Source: Clostridia bacterium (GTDB lineage Bacteria; Bacillota; Clostridia; Oscillospirales; CAG-272). Taken from it: a stretch of DNA of 17,628 nucleotides. Position numbers and translations under genes: made by a program. Below the pieces are notes generated by a model. That model saw only the letters and a list, made by a program, of their open reading frames with translations. It had not been told where the DNA came from and did not search any database. The stretch covers positions 1-17,628 of the forward strand of contig JAGALI010000093.1 in assembly GCA_017625275.1 (NCBI GenBank), in the 5' to 3' direction. The first letter of the stretch is position 1. Each line of letters opens with the position of its first letter. Positions 5,407 to 14,100 of the stretch are shown here, in pieces.

Positions 5407-7830
5407 ATGGAAATTAAAATTGCTTTAGCAGGCAATCCTAACTCGGGTAAAACAACACTTTTCAATGCCCTCACTGGCTCAAATCAGTTTGTTGGAAACT
5501 GGCCTGGTGTCACTGTTGAAAAAAAGGAAGGAAAAATTAAAAGGCATGAGAATGTAATCCTTACAGACCTTCCTGGAATTTATTCTCTATCCCCATATAC
5601 TCTTGAGGAGGTAGTTGCAAGAAACTACATTCTTAACGAAAATCCAAGCGCTATTCTTAATATAGTTGATGGAACAAATCTTGAAAGGAATCTATATCTC
5701 ACAACCCAGCTTGTTGAGCTAGGTGTACCTGTCGTAGTTGCAATAAATATGGCAGATATAATAAGAAAAAATGGCGATGAGATAGATTTGAAAAAGCTAT
5801 CGAAGCTAATCGGATGTAAGTTTATTGAAATTTCTGCCCTAAAGGGAACAGGAATATCTGAGCTTGCTGAGGTAGCAATAGCTGAGGCAAGTGAGAAAAA
5901 GACTTCTCCAATACATAAGTTTTCAGCTGATATTGAAACAGCAATTGAAAAAATCAGCGCACTAATTGCTGAGCTTGTGCCAGAGGAAAAGAAAAGATGG
6001 TACGCAGTAAAGCTATTTGAGCGTGATGAAAAGGCAATAGCCTCACTTGGAATAAATGACGATGCAATCGCACAAATCGAGGGGCTTGTTTCCGAAATAG
6101 AGAAAAAATACGACGACGATGCAGAAAGCATCATTACTAACGAAAGATATAATCTTGTAACTGATATAACCAGCAAATGCCTAAGAAAAAGAGACGACGG
6201 TAAGCCAAGCGTATCTGAGAGAATTGACAGAATAGTTACTAATAGATGGCTTGCACTTCCAATCTTTGCAATCATTATGTTCCTTGTATATTTCATCTCA
6301 GTAACAACAATCGGCACATGGGCAACTGACTGGACAAATGATGGACTCTTTGGCGACGGCTTCCATCTTTTTGGAATGAATGGCGATTACGATGAGGTGC
6401 TTGAGGAGCATACGGAGCCAATTTGGTCAAGCGCAACGCTTAAGGAGCTTGTAGAAAGGGCAGAGGACAAGGAAATTGCAGGTGCAGGACAAATCCTTGA
6501 GGCAATAGATAAAAAGGATTTTGAAGCGCTTGAGGAGTCATATGGCTCATATGGTCCAGCATTAGTCGACGCAGGATATCCAATTGATATTATTCTCGAC
6601 CCATTTATAGAGGGCGCACCAGACCCATCAGAATACGGCGTTTGGGTTAAGGGTATTCCGGTTCTTGTTTCGGCAGGACTTGAAAAGATAAATTGCACAG
6701 AGTGGCTTTCATCGCTCATTGTTGATGGTATTGTTGGTGGTGTTGGTGCAGTGCTTGGCTTTGTACCTCAAATGCTTGTTTTGTTCCTATTGCTTGCATT
6801 CCTAGAGGCGTGTGGCTATATGGCACGTATCGCGTTTGTTATGGACCGTATATTTAGAAAGCTTGGACTTAGTGGTAAATCCTTTATCCCTATGCTAATA
6901 GGCACAGGCTGTAGCGTTCCTGGCATTATGGCATCAAGAACCATAGAAAACCAACGCGACAGACGAATGACAATCATGACAACCAGCTTTATCCCATGTG
7001 GAGCAAAGCTTCCAATAATTGCCCTTATTTCAGGCGCACTCTTTGGCGGTGCGTGGTGGGTAGCGCCAAGCGCGTACTTCCTTGGAATTGTGGCAGTTGT
7101 AATATCTGGACTTATTCTTAAAAAGACAAAGCCATTTGTAGGTGACCCTTCACCATTTATTTTAGAGCTTCCTGCATATCACATGCCAACTATTATAAAC
7201 CTTCTAAGAAGCATGTGGGAAAGAGGCTGGTCATTTATAAAGAAGGCAGGAACAATAATCCTTCTTTCAACAATAGTTATTTGGGCAACCTCACATCTTG
7301 GCAACACAGGAGACGGCTTTGGCTTCGCACTTGAAATGGAGCTTGCCGACAGTATTCTCGGATACATAGGAAACGCACTCAAGTGGATATTCATTCCTGT
7401 TGGCTTCGGTAGCATTCAGGCAACCGTTGCAACCTTTATGGGACTTTTGGCTAAGGAAGAGGTAGTGGCAGTATTTGGAGTGCTTGACTTCTTTGAAATG
7501 TCAAAGGTTGCAGGCTATGCCTTCTTAGCATTCAATCTTCTTTGCGCTCCATGCTTTGCGGCAATCGGCGCTATTAAGCGTGAGATGAATTCTGCAAAAT
7601 GGACTTGGTTTGCAATCGGCTATCAATGCGTCCTTGCATATTTGGTGGCACTAATAATATACTGGCTTGGCTCACTTTTCACAGGAGCATTATTTGGTAC
7701 AATTTCAACTGTAGCCAGCGTGCTTGGACTTGTGTCCGCTGTGCTTGCTATCGCATTTATCGCATACATGATAGCTCGTCCAAAGGACTTTTCAATAATA
7801 GCCAAGGTAAAATCACTCATTAAAAAATAA
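5407..7830 (+). CDS. feoB: FeoB, ferrous iron transporter with N-terminal G domain
   Basis: The Fe(II) permease of the cytoplasmic membrane, 807 residues. The G domain shows G1 GNPNSGKT (9-16), G3 DLPG (54-57), G4 NMAD (114-117) and G5 SALKGTG (143-149), followed by a helical linker to about 270. The membrane part starts at about 281 and includes family motifs such as GAVLGFVPQM, CGYMARIAFVMDR, GTGCSVPGIMASR and SFIPCGAKLPI, with Cys residues in conserved places. An acidic stretch of about 90 residues (about 320-412) lies between the first membrane segment and the DGIVGGVGAVLGF helix, making the protein longer than a minimal FeoB. I recall similar insertions in some gut Clostridia, but cannot check this. 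It is co-transcribed with feoA and the small Cys-rich protein downstream. Confidence 0.96.
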   Translation: MEIKIALAGNPNSGKTTLFNALTGSNQFVGNWPGVTVEKKEGKIKRHENVILTDLPGIYSLSPYTLEEVVARNYILNENPSAILNIVDGTNLERNLYLTTQLVELGVPVVVAINMADIIRKNGDEIDLKKLSKLIGCKFIEISALKGTGISELAEVAIAEASEKKTSPIHKFSADIETAIEKISALIAELVPEEKKRWYAVKLFERDEKAIASLGINDDAIAQIEGLVSEIEKKYDDDAESIITNERYNLVTDITSKCLRKRDDGKPSVSERIDRIVTNRWLALPIFAIIMFLVYFISVTTIGTWATDWTNDGLFGDGFHLFGMNGDYDEVLEEHTEPIWSSATLKELVERAEDKEIAGAGQILEAIDKKDFEALEESYGSYGPALVDAGYPIDIILDPFIEGAPDPSEYGVWVKGIPVLVSAGLEKINCTEWLSSLIVDGIVGGVGAVLGFVPQMLVLFLLLAFLEACGYMARIAFVMDRIFRKLGLSGKSFIPMLIGTGCSVPGIMASRTIENQRDRRMTIMTTSFIPCGAKLPIIALISGALFGGAWWVAPSAYFLGIVAVVISGLILKKTKPFVGDPSPFILELPAYHMPTIINLLRSMWERGWSFIKKAGTIILLSTIVIWATSHLGNTGDGFGFALEMELADSILGYIGNALKWIFIPVGFGSIQATVATFMGLLAKEEVVAVFGVLDFFEMSKVAGYAFLAFNLLCAPCFAAIGAIKREMNSAKWTWFAIGYQCVLAYLVALIIYWLGSLFTGALFGTISTVASVLGLVSAVLAIAFIAYMIARPKDFSIIAKVKSLIKK

Positions 7831-7849
7831 ACATAAGGGGGGATACACC

Positions 7850-8041
7850 ATGCTTGAATTTTTAGCAAATAATATCGGCACAATCGCTATTTCAATACTC
7901 CTTCTGGGCGTTGTGGCTGGAATAATTATAAGACTTGTCAAAAATAAAAGGCAGGGAAAGACCTCCTGTGGCTGTGGTTGCTCGAATTGTGCAATGTCTG
8001 ATATTTGTCACAAGGACGAGAACAAAAAGGAAAGCAAGTAA
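7850..8041 (+). CDS. FeoB-associated Cys-rich membrane protein
   Basis: A 63-residue protein with one membrane helix (about 8-29), a basic stretch (KNKRQGK) and a cytoplasmic Cys cluster, C40, C42, C44, C47 and C53, in CGCGCSNCAMSDIC. This is the typical build of the FeoB_associated family, encoded just after feoB in many Firmicutes. It may accept or sense Fe(II) at the inner face of FeoB or stand in for FeoC, but the function is not established. The GGGGGG run at 7837-7842 serves as ribosome binding site; the gene begins 19 bp after feoB and ends the operon. Confidence 0.88.
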   Translation: MLEFLANNIGTIAISILLLGVVAGIIIRLVKNKRQGKTSCGCGCSNCAMSDICHKDENKKESK

Positions 8042-8077
8042 GCCGGCTTTTCTCCGTAGGTTAACCACAATAAAAAG

Positions 8078-8106
8078 AAAACAGACCTTCATTGAAGGTC
8101 TGTTTT
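8078..8106. terminator. Bidirectional terminator between the feo operon and the pseudouridine synthase gene
   Basis: A perfect 13-bp stem (8078-8090 with 8094-8106) around ATT, with A run on the left and T run on the right. It can stop both converging transcripts; its right edge meets the stop codon of the minus-strand gene. Confidence 0.9.
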
Positions 8107-8756
8107 TATTTAATTAAAGACTCAATATCGCCAAAAAGCGCCCATGCGCTAGCGCTTGAGGGCAGAGATGAAAAGGTCATAAATTTGCCACCCTGTGGAT
8201 GCTTAAAGGCAATAGAGCACGAGTGAAGTGCGATTTTGTCATTATCCTTAGCGCCATATTTGCCATCACCATAAAGAGAAAAGCCGCGAGAGGAAAATTG
8301 CACTCTAATTTGATGCGTGCGTCCTGTGTGTAGCTTGATTTTTACAAGGGAAAGTCCCTTGCCCTCAAGGTAGGCAAGCGTTTTGTATTCAAGCCTTGCT
8401 TCCTTAACTCCACGACGCACCCCCTCAGCAACAAACGATTTGTTTATGTGTCTGTCGTGATACAAATAATCAGTCATTTCACCTAAGGCGTCGGTTTTTC
8501 CGTGAACAATGGCAAGATATTCCTTCTCAAGCTCTCGGCAAGATACCTGAGCTGATAAGCATGATGCGCTTTTTTCATTCAGCGCATATACCATAACACC
8601 AGTAGTTGTGACATCAAGCCTGTGTACAACAAATGGCGTTTTTTTATGCTCTGTGGCGATTAAATCGAGCATGCTTTCACCACTGCTTGCTTGAGAGGAT
8701 ACACCGTATGGCTTTTCACAAACGATTATATCCTTATCTATGTAAAGCGTTTTCAT
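8106..8756 (-). CDS. RluA-family pseudouridine synthase, short form without S4 domain
   Basis: It isomerises uridine to pseudouridine in rRNA or tRNA. The 216 residues start directly in the catalytic domain (IVCEKPYGVSSQ) and contain HRLDVTTTG with the catalytic Asp48. Later family motifs are present: LEKEYLAIVHG, LHTGRTHQIRVQF (arginine and histidine of motif III) and LYGDGKYG. No N-terminal S4 RNA-binding domain is present, as in several stand-alone RluA members of Firmicutes, so the target base cannot be named. AAGAGG sits just before the ATG. It lies 48 bp downstream of the phosphoglycerate mutase gene on the same strand and may be read through from it. Confidence 0.92.
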   Translation of the reverse strand: MKTLYIDKDIIVCEKPYGVSSQASSGESMLDLIATEHKKTPFVVHRLDVTTTGVMVYALNEKSASCLSAQVSCRELEKEYLAIVHGKTDALGEMTDYLYHDRHINKSFVAEGVRRGVKEARLEYKTLAYLEGKGLSLVKIKLHTGRTHQIRVQFSSRGFSLYGDGKYGAKDNDKIALHSCSIAFKHPQGGKFMTFSSLPSSASAWALFGDIESLIK

Positions 8757-8774
8757 AAAACCTCTTAACTAATA

Positions 8775-8796
8775 CAGGGGGCGAAATCACCCCCTG
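8775..8796. other. GC-rich hairpin between phosphoglycerate mutase and pseudouridine synthase genes
   Basis: CAGGGGG (8775-8781) pairs with CCCCCTG (8790-8796). In the direction of transcription (minus strand) no T run follows, so it is at best a weak or partial terminator, or an mRNA-stabilising hairpin. Confidence 0.5.
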
Positions 8797-8804
8797 CGAT
8801 ATTT

Positions 8805-10454
8805 TTATTTTACCTCAATGAGAGAGGTGTCCCACATAGCAGGAGCCTCGTAGCCGAGAAGATTTGCAACAGTTGCAGCAACATTTGAAAGGCCAAACTC
8901 ACCATTGTCAGCCTTAACCTCGTACTTGTCCTTGTAGAAATTATCATAGATAATGCAAGGAACAGGATTGAGGGTGTGGCTTGTTTTAGCCTTGTATTTG
9001 CCATTCTTGTCGGTCTTAGGTGCACCCTTCTTGTCAACCTCATACATCTCATCAGCGTTACCATGGTCTGCAGTGATTACAGCAACACCACCAAGCTCAT
9101 CAACAACATCAAGAAGTCTCTTGAGCTGAAGGTCAAGCGCTTCCATGGAGCAACGAGTAGCCAAAAGGTTACCAGTGTGTCCAACCATGTCGCCATTAGG
9201 GAAGTTAACTCTTAGGCACTCATATTTTCCGCTTCTAAGGCACTCAATAAGCTTGTCAGTGATTTCAGCACACTTCATCCAAGGTCTTTGCTCAAATGGA
9301 ACAACATCAGATGGAACCTCAATATAGGTTTCAAGCGCATCATCAAACTTGCCACTCTTATTACCATTCCAGAAATAGGTTACATGTCCATATTTTTGTG
9401 TTTCGGAGATTGCAAGCTGTGATATACCTGTGCCGGCAAGATACTCACCCATGGTATTTGTGATTTCAGGTGGATTTACAAGATATCTTGAAGGAATGTG
9501 AAGGTCGCCATCATACTCAAGCATACCTGCGTAAACAACCTTAGGGAAGCGAACTCTGTCAAATTTATCAAAGTCAGCATCATCAAATGCCTTTGAAATT
9601 TCGATAGAACGGTCACCACGGAAGTTGTAGAAGATTACGCTGTCACCATCATTGATTGTACCAACAGGCACTCCGTCTCTTGCGATAACAAATGGTGGAA
9701 GGTCTTGGTCAATAACCTTAAGCTCCTCACGATAGGTTTCGATAGCCTTCTTAGCACAGCAGAACTGTCTGCCCTCGCCAAGCACGTGTGTCTTCCAGCC
9801 GTCCTCAACCATCTTCCAGTTAGCCTCGTATCTGTCCATGGTAATAACCATACGGCCACCACCAGAAGCAATCATAATATCAAAGCTATCATCACGAAGA
9901 GAAGCTATAAATTCCTCAAATGGCTCAATATAATCAAGAGCACTAGTCTCACCAACATCACGGCCGTCAATAAGAGTGTGGATTCTTACAGTTTTAACAC
10001 CCTCGCCCTTAGCTTGTACAATCATAGCCTTAAGGTGGTCGATGTGAGAGTGAACATTACCATCAGAGAAAAGACCGAGGAAGTGAAGAACACCACCACT
10101 TTCCTTTACGTTAGAAACAATAGCCTTCCACGTGTCAGATGCAAACATTTTTCCGTTTTCGATAGATTGAGAAACAAGCTTCGCACCCTGCGCGAAAACC
10201 TGACCAGAGCCAAGTGCGTTGTGTCCAACCTCAGAGTTACCCATGTCGTCATCACCAGGAAGACCAACAGCAGTACCATGAGCCTTGAGCTTTACCCAAG
10301 GATAGGTCTGCATAAGCATATCAAGAGTAGGTGTATAAGCGCTTGTTACAGCATTGCCAGCACCATCTGGAGCGATACCAACACCGTCCATAACGATAGT
10401 GAGCACAGGACCCTTAACACCAATTTCATTAGTTAATTTGTTAAGCTTTGCCAT
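8805..10454 (-). CDS. gpmI: 2,3-bisphosphoglycerate-independent phosphoglycerate mutase
   Basis: It interconverts 3- and 2-phosphoglycerate in glycolysis and gluconeogenesis, using two metal ions (usually Mn). The 549 residues show the alkaline-phosphatase fold markers: first metal site TIVMDGVGIAPDG (Asp23), catalytic serine loop DMGNSEVGHNALGSGQ (Ser74), substrate-domain HSHIDHL and TLIDGRDV, and the second metal site ITADHGNADEM with a following SHTLNPVP histidine. It is somewhat longer than the common 510-residue form, partly through a Lys/Asp-rich loop between the ADHGNADEM and SHTLNPVP motifs. AAGGAG lies about 10 bases upstream of the ATG. It begins in a 154-bp divergent region shared with the ywlG-type gene and is probably followed in the transcript by the pseudouridine synthase. 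Confidence 0.96.
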   Translation of the reverse strand: MAKLNKLTNEIGVKGPVLTIVMDGVGIAPDGAGNAVTSAYTPTLDMLMQTYPWVKLKAHGTAVGLPGDDDMGNSEVGHNALGSGQVFAQGAKLVSQSIENGKMFASDTWKAIVSNVKESGGVLHFLGLFSDGNVHSHIDHLKAMIVQAKGEGVKTVRIHTLIDGRDVGETSALDYIEPFEEFIASLRDDSFDIMIASGGGRMVITMDRYEANWKMVEDGWKTHVLGEGRQFCCAKKAIETYREELKVIDQDLPPFVIARDGVPVGTINDGDSVIFYNFRGDRSIEISKAFDDADFDKFDRVRFPKVVYAGMLEYDGDLHIPSRYLVNPPEITNTMGEYLAGTGISQLAISETQKYGHVTYFWNGNKSGKFDDALETYIEVPSDVVPFEQRPWMKCAEITDKLIECLRSGKYECLRVNFPNGDMVGHTGNLLATRCSMEALDLQLKRLLDVVDELGGVAVITADHGNADEMYEVDKKGAPKTDKNGKYKAKTSHTLNPVPCIIYDNFYKDKYEVKADNGEFGLSNVAATVANLLGYEAPAMWDTSLIEVK

Positions 10455-10548
10455 TTTTTAAAACTCCTTTATATATGTAAATATAATTTTTATACCTATA
10501 TTAGTATATACTATAATTGTGAATAAACTATTAACAAACGCAAAAATA

Positions 10549-10577
10549 TTGACATTTTTTTATAATAGTGATAAAAT
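10549..10577 (+). promoter_or_regulatory. Sigma-A promoter of the YwlG-type gene
   Basis: TTGACA (10549-10554), 17 bases, TAAAAT (10572-10577), about 31 bases ahead of the start codon. A promoter for gpmI must lie in the same very A/T-rich gap (10455-10548) on the other strand, but I see no single clear match. Confidence 0.75.
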
Positions 10578-10608
10578 GTTTTCAAGCACAAAAATAGAGA
10601 GGTGTACT

Positions 10609-11148
10609 ATGAATATTAAAGAGCAATGTATAAAAGCTACAATGGAGCTTATTGATATAGCAGGACTAACAAGGGGAGATATTTTAGTGGTAGGCTGTTC
10701 AACCAGTGAGGTGGTTGGCGCAAGGATAGGAACAAACTCCGACCCAGATACGGCTGTAGAGATTTTTGAGGGAATTTATTCCGTCACAGACCCACTTGGA
10801 ATATATGTTGCAATTCAGTGCTGTGAGCATCTTAATCGCGCAATAGTTGTGGAGCGTGAGGCGGTGCCAGGCGCCGAAAGAGTTAATGTAGTGCCACAGA
10901 AAAAGGCAGGTGGCTCACTTGCAACGGTTGCATACTCAAGATTTGAAAATCCAATTGTTATAGAGGAAATCAGGGCAGACGCAGGAATGGATATTGGCAA
11001 CACCCTTATTGGAATGCACCTAAAAAGAGTAGCTGTGCCTGCGCGTCTATCAATCAATAAGATAGGCGAGGCAAATCTAGTATGCGCAAGAGTCCGTCCA
11101 AAATTCATCGGTGGCGAAAGAGCAATTTATAATAAGGACCTACTATAA
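10609..11148 (+). CDS. YwlG/UPF0340 (DUF436, TIGR01440) family protein
   Basis: A 179-residue cytoplasmic protein of a widespread Firmicute family of unknown function. Family-typical segments are GCSTSEVVGARIGT, AVEIFEGIYSV, IQCCEHLNRAIVVERE and the C-terminal RVRPKFIGGERA. The ATG at 10609 is chosen because AGAGAGGTG precedes it and the protein aligns from there; further upstream in-frame codons would overlap the promoter. It is a single-gene unit with its own promoter and terminator. Neighbours give no functional hint. Confidence 0.9.
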   Translation: MNIKEQCIKATMELIDIAGLTRGDILVVGCSTSEVVGARIGTNSDPDTAVEIFEGIYSVTDPLGIYVAIQCCEHLNRAIVVEREAVPGAERVNVVPQKKAGGSLATVAYSRFENPIVIEEIRADAGMDIGNTLIGMHLKRVAVPARLSINKIGEANLVCARVRPKFIGGERAIYNKDLL

Positions 11149-11153
11149 AAATT

Positions 11154-11182
11154 AAAACAGCCGACACGCAGTCGGCTGTTTT
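11154..11182. terminator. Bidirectional terminator between the YwlG-type gene and the 1205-residue secreted protein gene
   Basis: A perfect 12-bp stem, AAAACAGCCGAC (11154-11165) with 11171-11182, loop ACGCA, T run on the plus strand and A run on the other. It serves both converging genes. Confidence 0.92.
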
Positions 11183-11185
11183 TTG

Positions 11186-14100
11186 TTATTTGTCTAAACG
11201 CCTTGAAATTGATTCATAGAATGCGCGAATATCGCTGTTCAACATATCAATTTTAGAAGGAGTGGTGTAATAGCTTACAATTGTAGCTACAGAAACACTT
11301 GCACTTGATTGTAGAAGTGGCTCCTGCAAAATTGTTTTTTGCGTGAAGCTGTTGTCAGACTTGCATTTAATTTCAACTCTTACATGAAAATCAAAGGCAT
11401 CAGTCAAGGCAGGATTTTTAACAACCAAGGAGAAGGTTCCGTCCTCCTCATAAATTCCACTTGCACCCTCACCGTAAATTAAAATTTCCTTGATTTTAAT
11501 TCCGTTTGAAGCGATAGCATATATCTTAAATTCAAAATTTTCTTCAAAGTCTGAAATAGCATCAAGGTCCATTCCAAATGTGGCTCTAGGTGAGATATAA
11601 TCAGTGTATCTGACGGAATAGCCCTTAGCATAAACGGAGACAAACTCAACTTGAGGAATAATTTTAGCTTCCTTTGATGTATCTACAGCCTTGCAACCAG
11701 AGCAAGCATATTGCTGTGTCTCAGAGTGAGTGAGGTCAGCCACCATGCCATTCTCGCTTTGCCAGGTATATGTATGAACACCTGTTGCATCTACAGGATA
11801 TGGAGTGCTGATAGCAGTACAACCATTAGCTGAGCATTTTTTGTGTGCAAGTCCCTTGTTAATGCAATCTGGAGCCTTCTCAATTACTTCAATGCTGAAA
11901 TCATGCGCCCCTGTTGGATTAATAGCGTAAGGCGTGTCTTTGGCATTACAGCCATCTGCAACACATTCCTTGTGGGCAACTCCTGCCTCAAAGCAAGAGG
12001 GCGCCTTGTCAATCACCTCATCTCTGAAGGTGTGGGCAAGGAGAGGAAGGGGATATTGTGTATTAGTAGCATCACAGCCAGAACACTTTTTGTGTGCAAG
12101 ACCAGTCTCAAAGCAAGAGGGCACCTTGTCAATTATTTCGATAATAAAGGCATGGTCTCCAGTAGATGGAACAGTATACTGAGTGTCAGTAGCAGTACAG
12201 CCAGCAGTTGAGCATTTTTTGTGTGCAAGACCATCACTTGCACAGTCAGGCACCTTGTCAATCACCTCGACAGAGAAGTCGTGCTCTCCTGTGGGCTGTA
12301 GTATAACCTGAAGACGCCAGCCACAATTTGGAGTTGTGCATGTTTTATAAGCAATTCCTACTTCAAAACAGTTAGGAGCCTTGTCAACCACCTCAGGAGA
12401 TGAATCGTAATTGTGATTTCCTGTTGCATCAACGGAATATTGTGTATCAGTAGCATCACAGCCAGAGCACTTTTTGTGTGCAAGACCAGCCTCAAAGCAA
12501 GAGGGTGCCTTGTCGATTATTTCAACAACAAAGGCATGGTCACCGGTAGAAGGAACTGTATATTGCGTTCCGATAGCAGTACAACCAGCAGTTGAGCATT
12601 TTTTGTGTGCAAGACCATCACTTGCACAGTCAGGCGCCTTATCAATTACCTCGACAGATATGTCGTGCTCACCTGTTGCATCAATAGAATATATATAGTC
12701 AGTAGCAGTACAGCCAGTGGTTGAGCATTTTTTGTGTGCAAAGCCGTTTTCAAAACAGCTAGGAGCTTTATCAATTACCTCAACAGAAAAATCATGCTCA
12801 CCAGTCGCATCAACTGAGTATTGCGTGTCAGTAGCGGTACAGCCAGAGGTTGCACATTTTTTATGCGCAAGACCAGTCTCAAAGCAAGAGGGAGCTTTAT
12901 CAATTACCTCAACAGTGAATATATGCCATCCAGTCGCATCAACAGAGTATTGCGTGTCAGTAGCAGTACAGCCAACAGTTGAACACTCCTTATGTGCAAG
13001 ACCAGAGTCAATGCATGTAGGCTGGGTATCAATTATCTCTTTTGTGAAGCTGTGCTCGCCTGTTGCTTGTATAAATCTACCAATTGTATTGCTACAAGTA
13101 GTGCAAGTTCTTGTTTCATATCCAGAGAGATAGCAATTAGCCTCTGAAACAACCTCTACCTTATCCCTTGTAGGGTCAGACGAATCCTTTTCATATGTGT
13201 GGTTATATATTTTTGCATCGGTGCGCTCAGATGTACATGTCAAGCACTTGCCATCAAATTCTGTTACACAGCCTTTGGTTGTACCAGCATCGATGTCCTC
13301 TTGAGCAAAGCTACACTCGTGTGCACCAAGCTTAAATTCTGTAAAGGCAAGGCCCTTACCATTTGGCCATTTAGCGCTTTCGACTGTAATCAAAACTGAC
13401 TTTACATCAAGTCCATAAACATCACCAGTAAATATAAGTCTAGCATATCCACCTCTGTATTCAAAACCACGCTTTGCAATCTGCTTAACGCTATTGCCAT
13501 CTGCGTCAAGGAAATCAACAGTAAAATTATTGTAGGTTGAGAATACATATAGCTCTGCCATTGTAAGAGTATAAACCTGATCGAAATCAATTTTTAGTGT
13601 ACTATGATAATAATCATAGACCTTTACCTCAGTGTTTCCATTTGCCTTGATTTTCTCAAGCGCCTCCTCGTTAATTACAGAGTCACTTTTAACTACAACA
13701 TTCTCTTCGGCATCTCTAATAGTTTCAGCCAAAACTCTACCGATTAATTCATCGTTAACCTCAAGCCATTTTATTTCGGTCCAGCCCGTACCACACCAAA
13801 TGTTTTCTGGGTTCCATGTAGTTGATTCTATAATTCCATCGAACAAATATTCAGGATAGCTTGGATCTCTTGGAATCTTAGTGTAATCTATTTCATCGTT
13901 AACGCCAAATTCCTTTTCCTTTAAATCCTCTGTGAAAGTGAGCTTATCTAATGTTAGCCGAAACTCGCTATCCTCTAATTTAATTCTTGGCAAAATCTTT
14001 GCTGCTGTGCCACCACAGCCAGACACTGTACATGGTCCCTCAGCAATACCTGTAGTCGTTGTTGTTGGTGCTTGAGTAACTGTCCACTCAGTAACTGTGT

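Noticed and set aside
5625..6317. Open frame of 230 codons antisense to feoB
   Set aside because: Serine- and isoleucine-rich shadow of the G-domain coding strand with no recognisable features.
9705..10436. Open frame of 243 codons antisense to gpmI
   Set aside because: No family resemblance, no ribosome binding site, and it lies wholly within a clear enzyme gene on the other strand.
11780..13057. CRISPR-like regular repeats
   Set aside because: The period is 120-132 bp, always a multiple of three, and the repeats encode a continuous protein; there are no short palindromic repeats with unique spacers.
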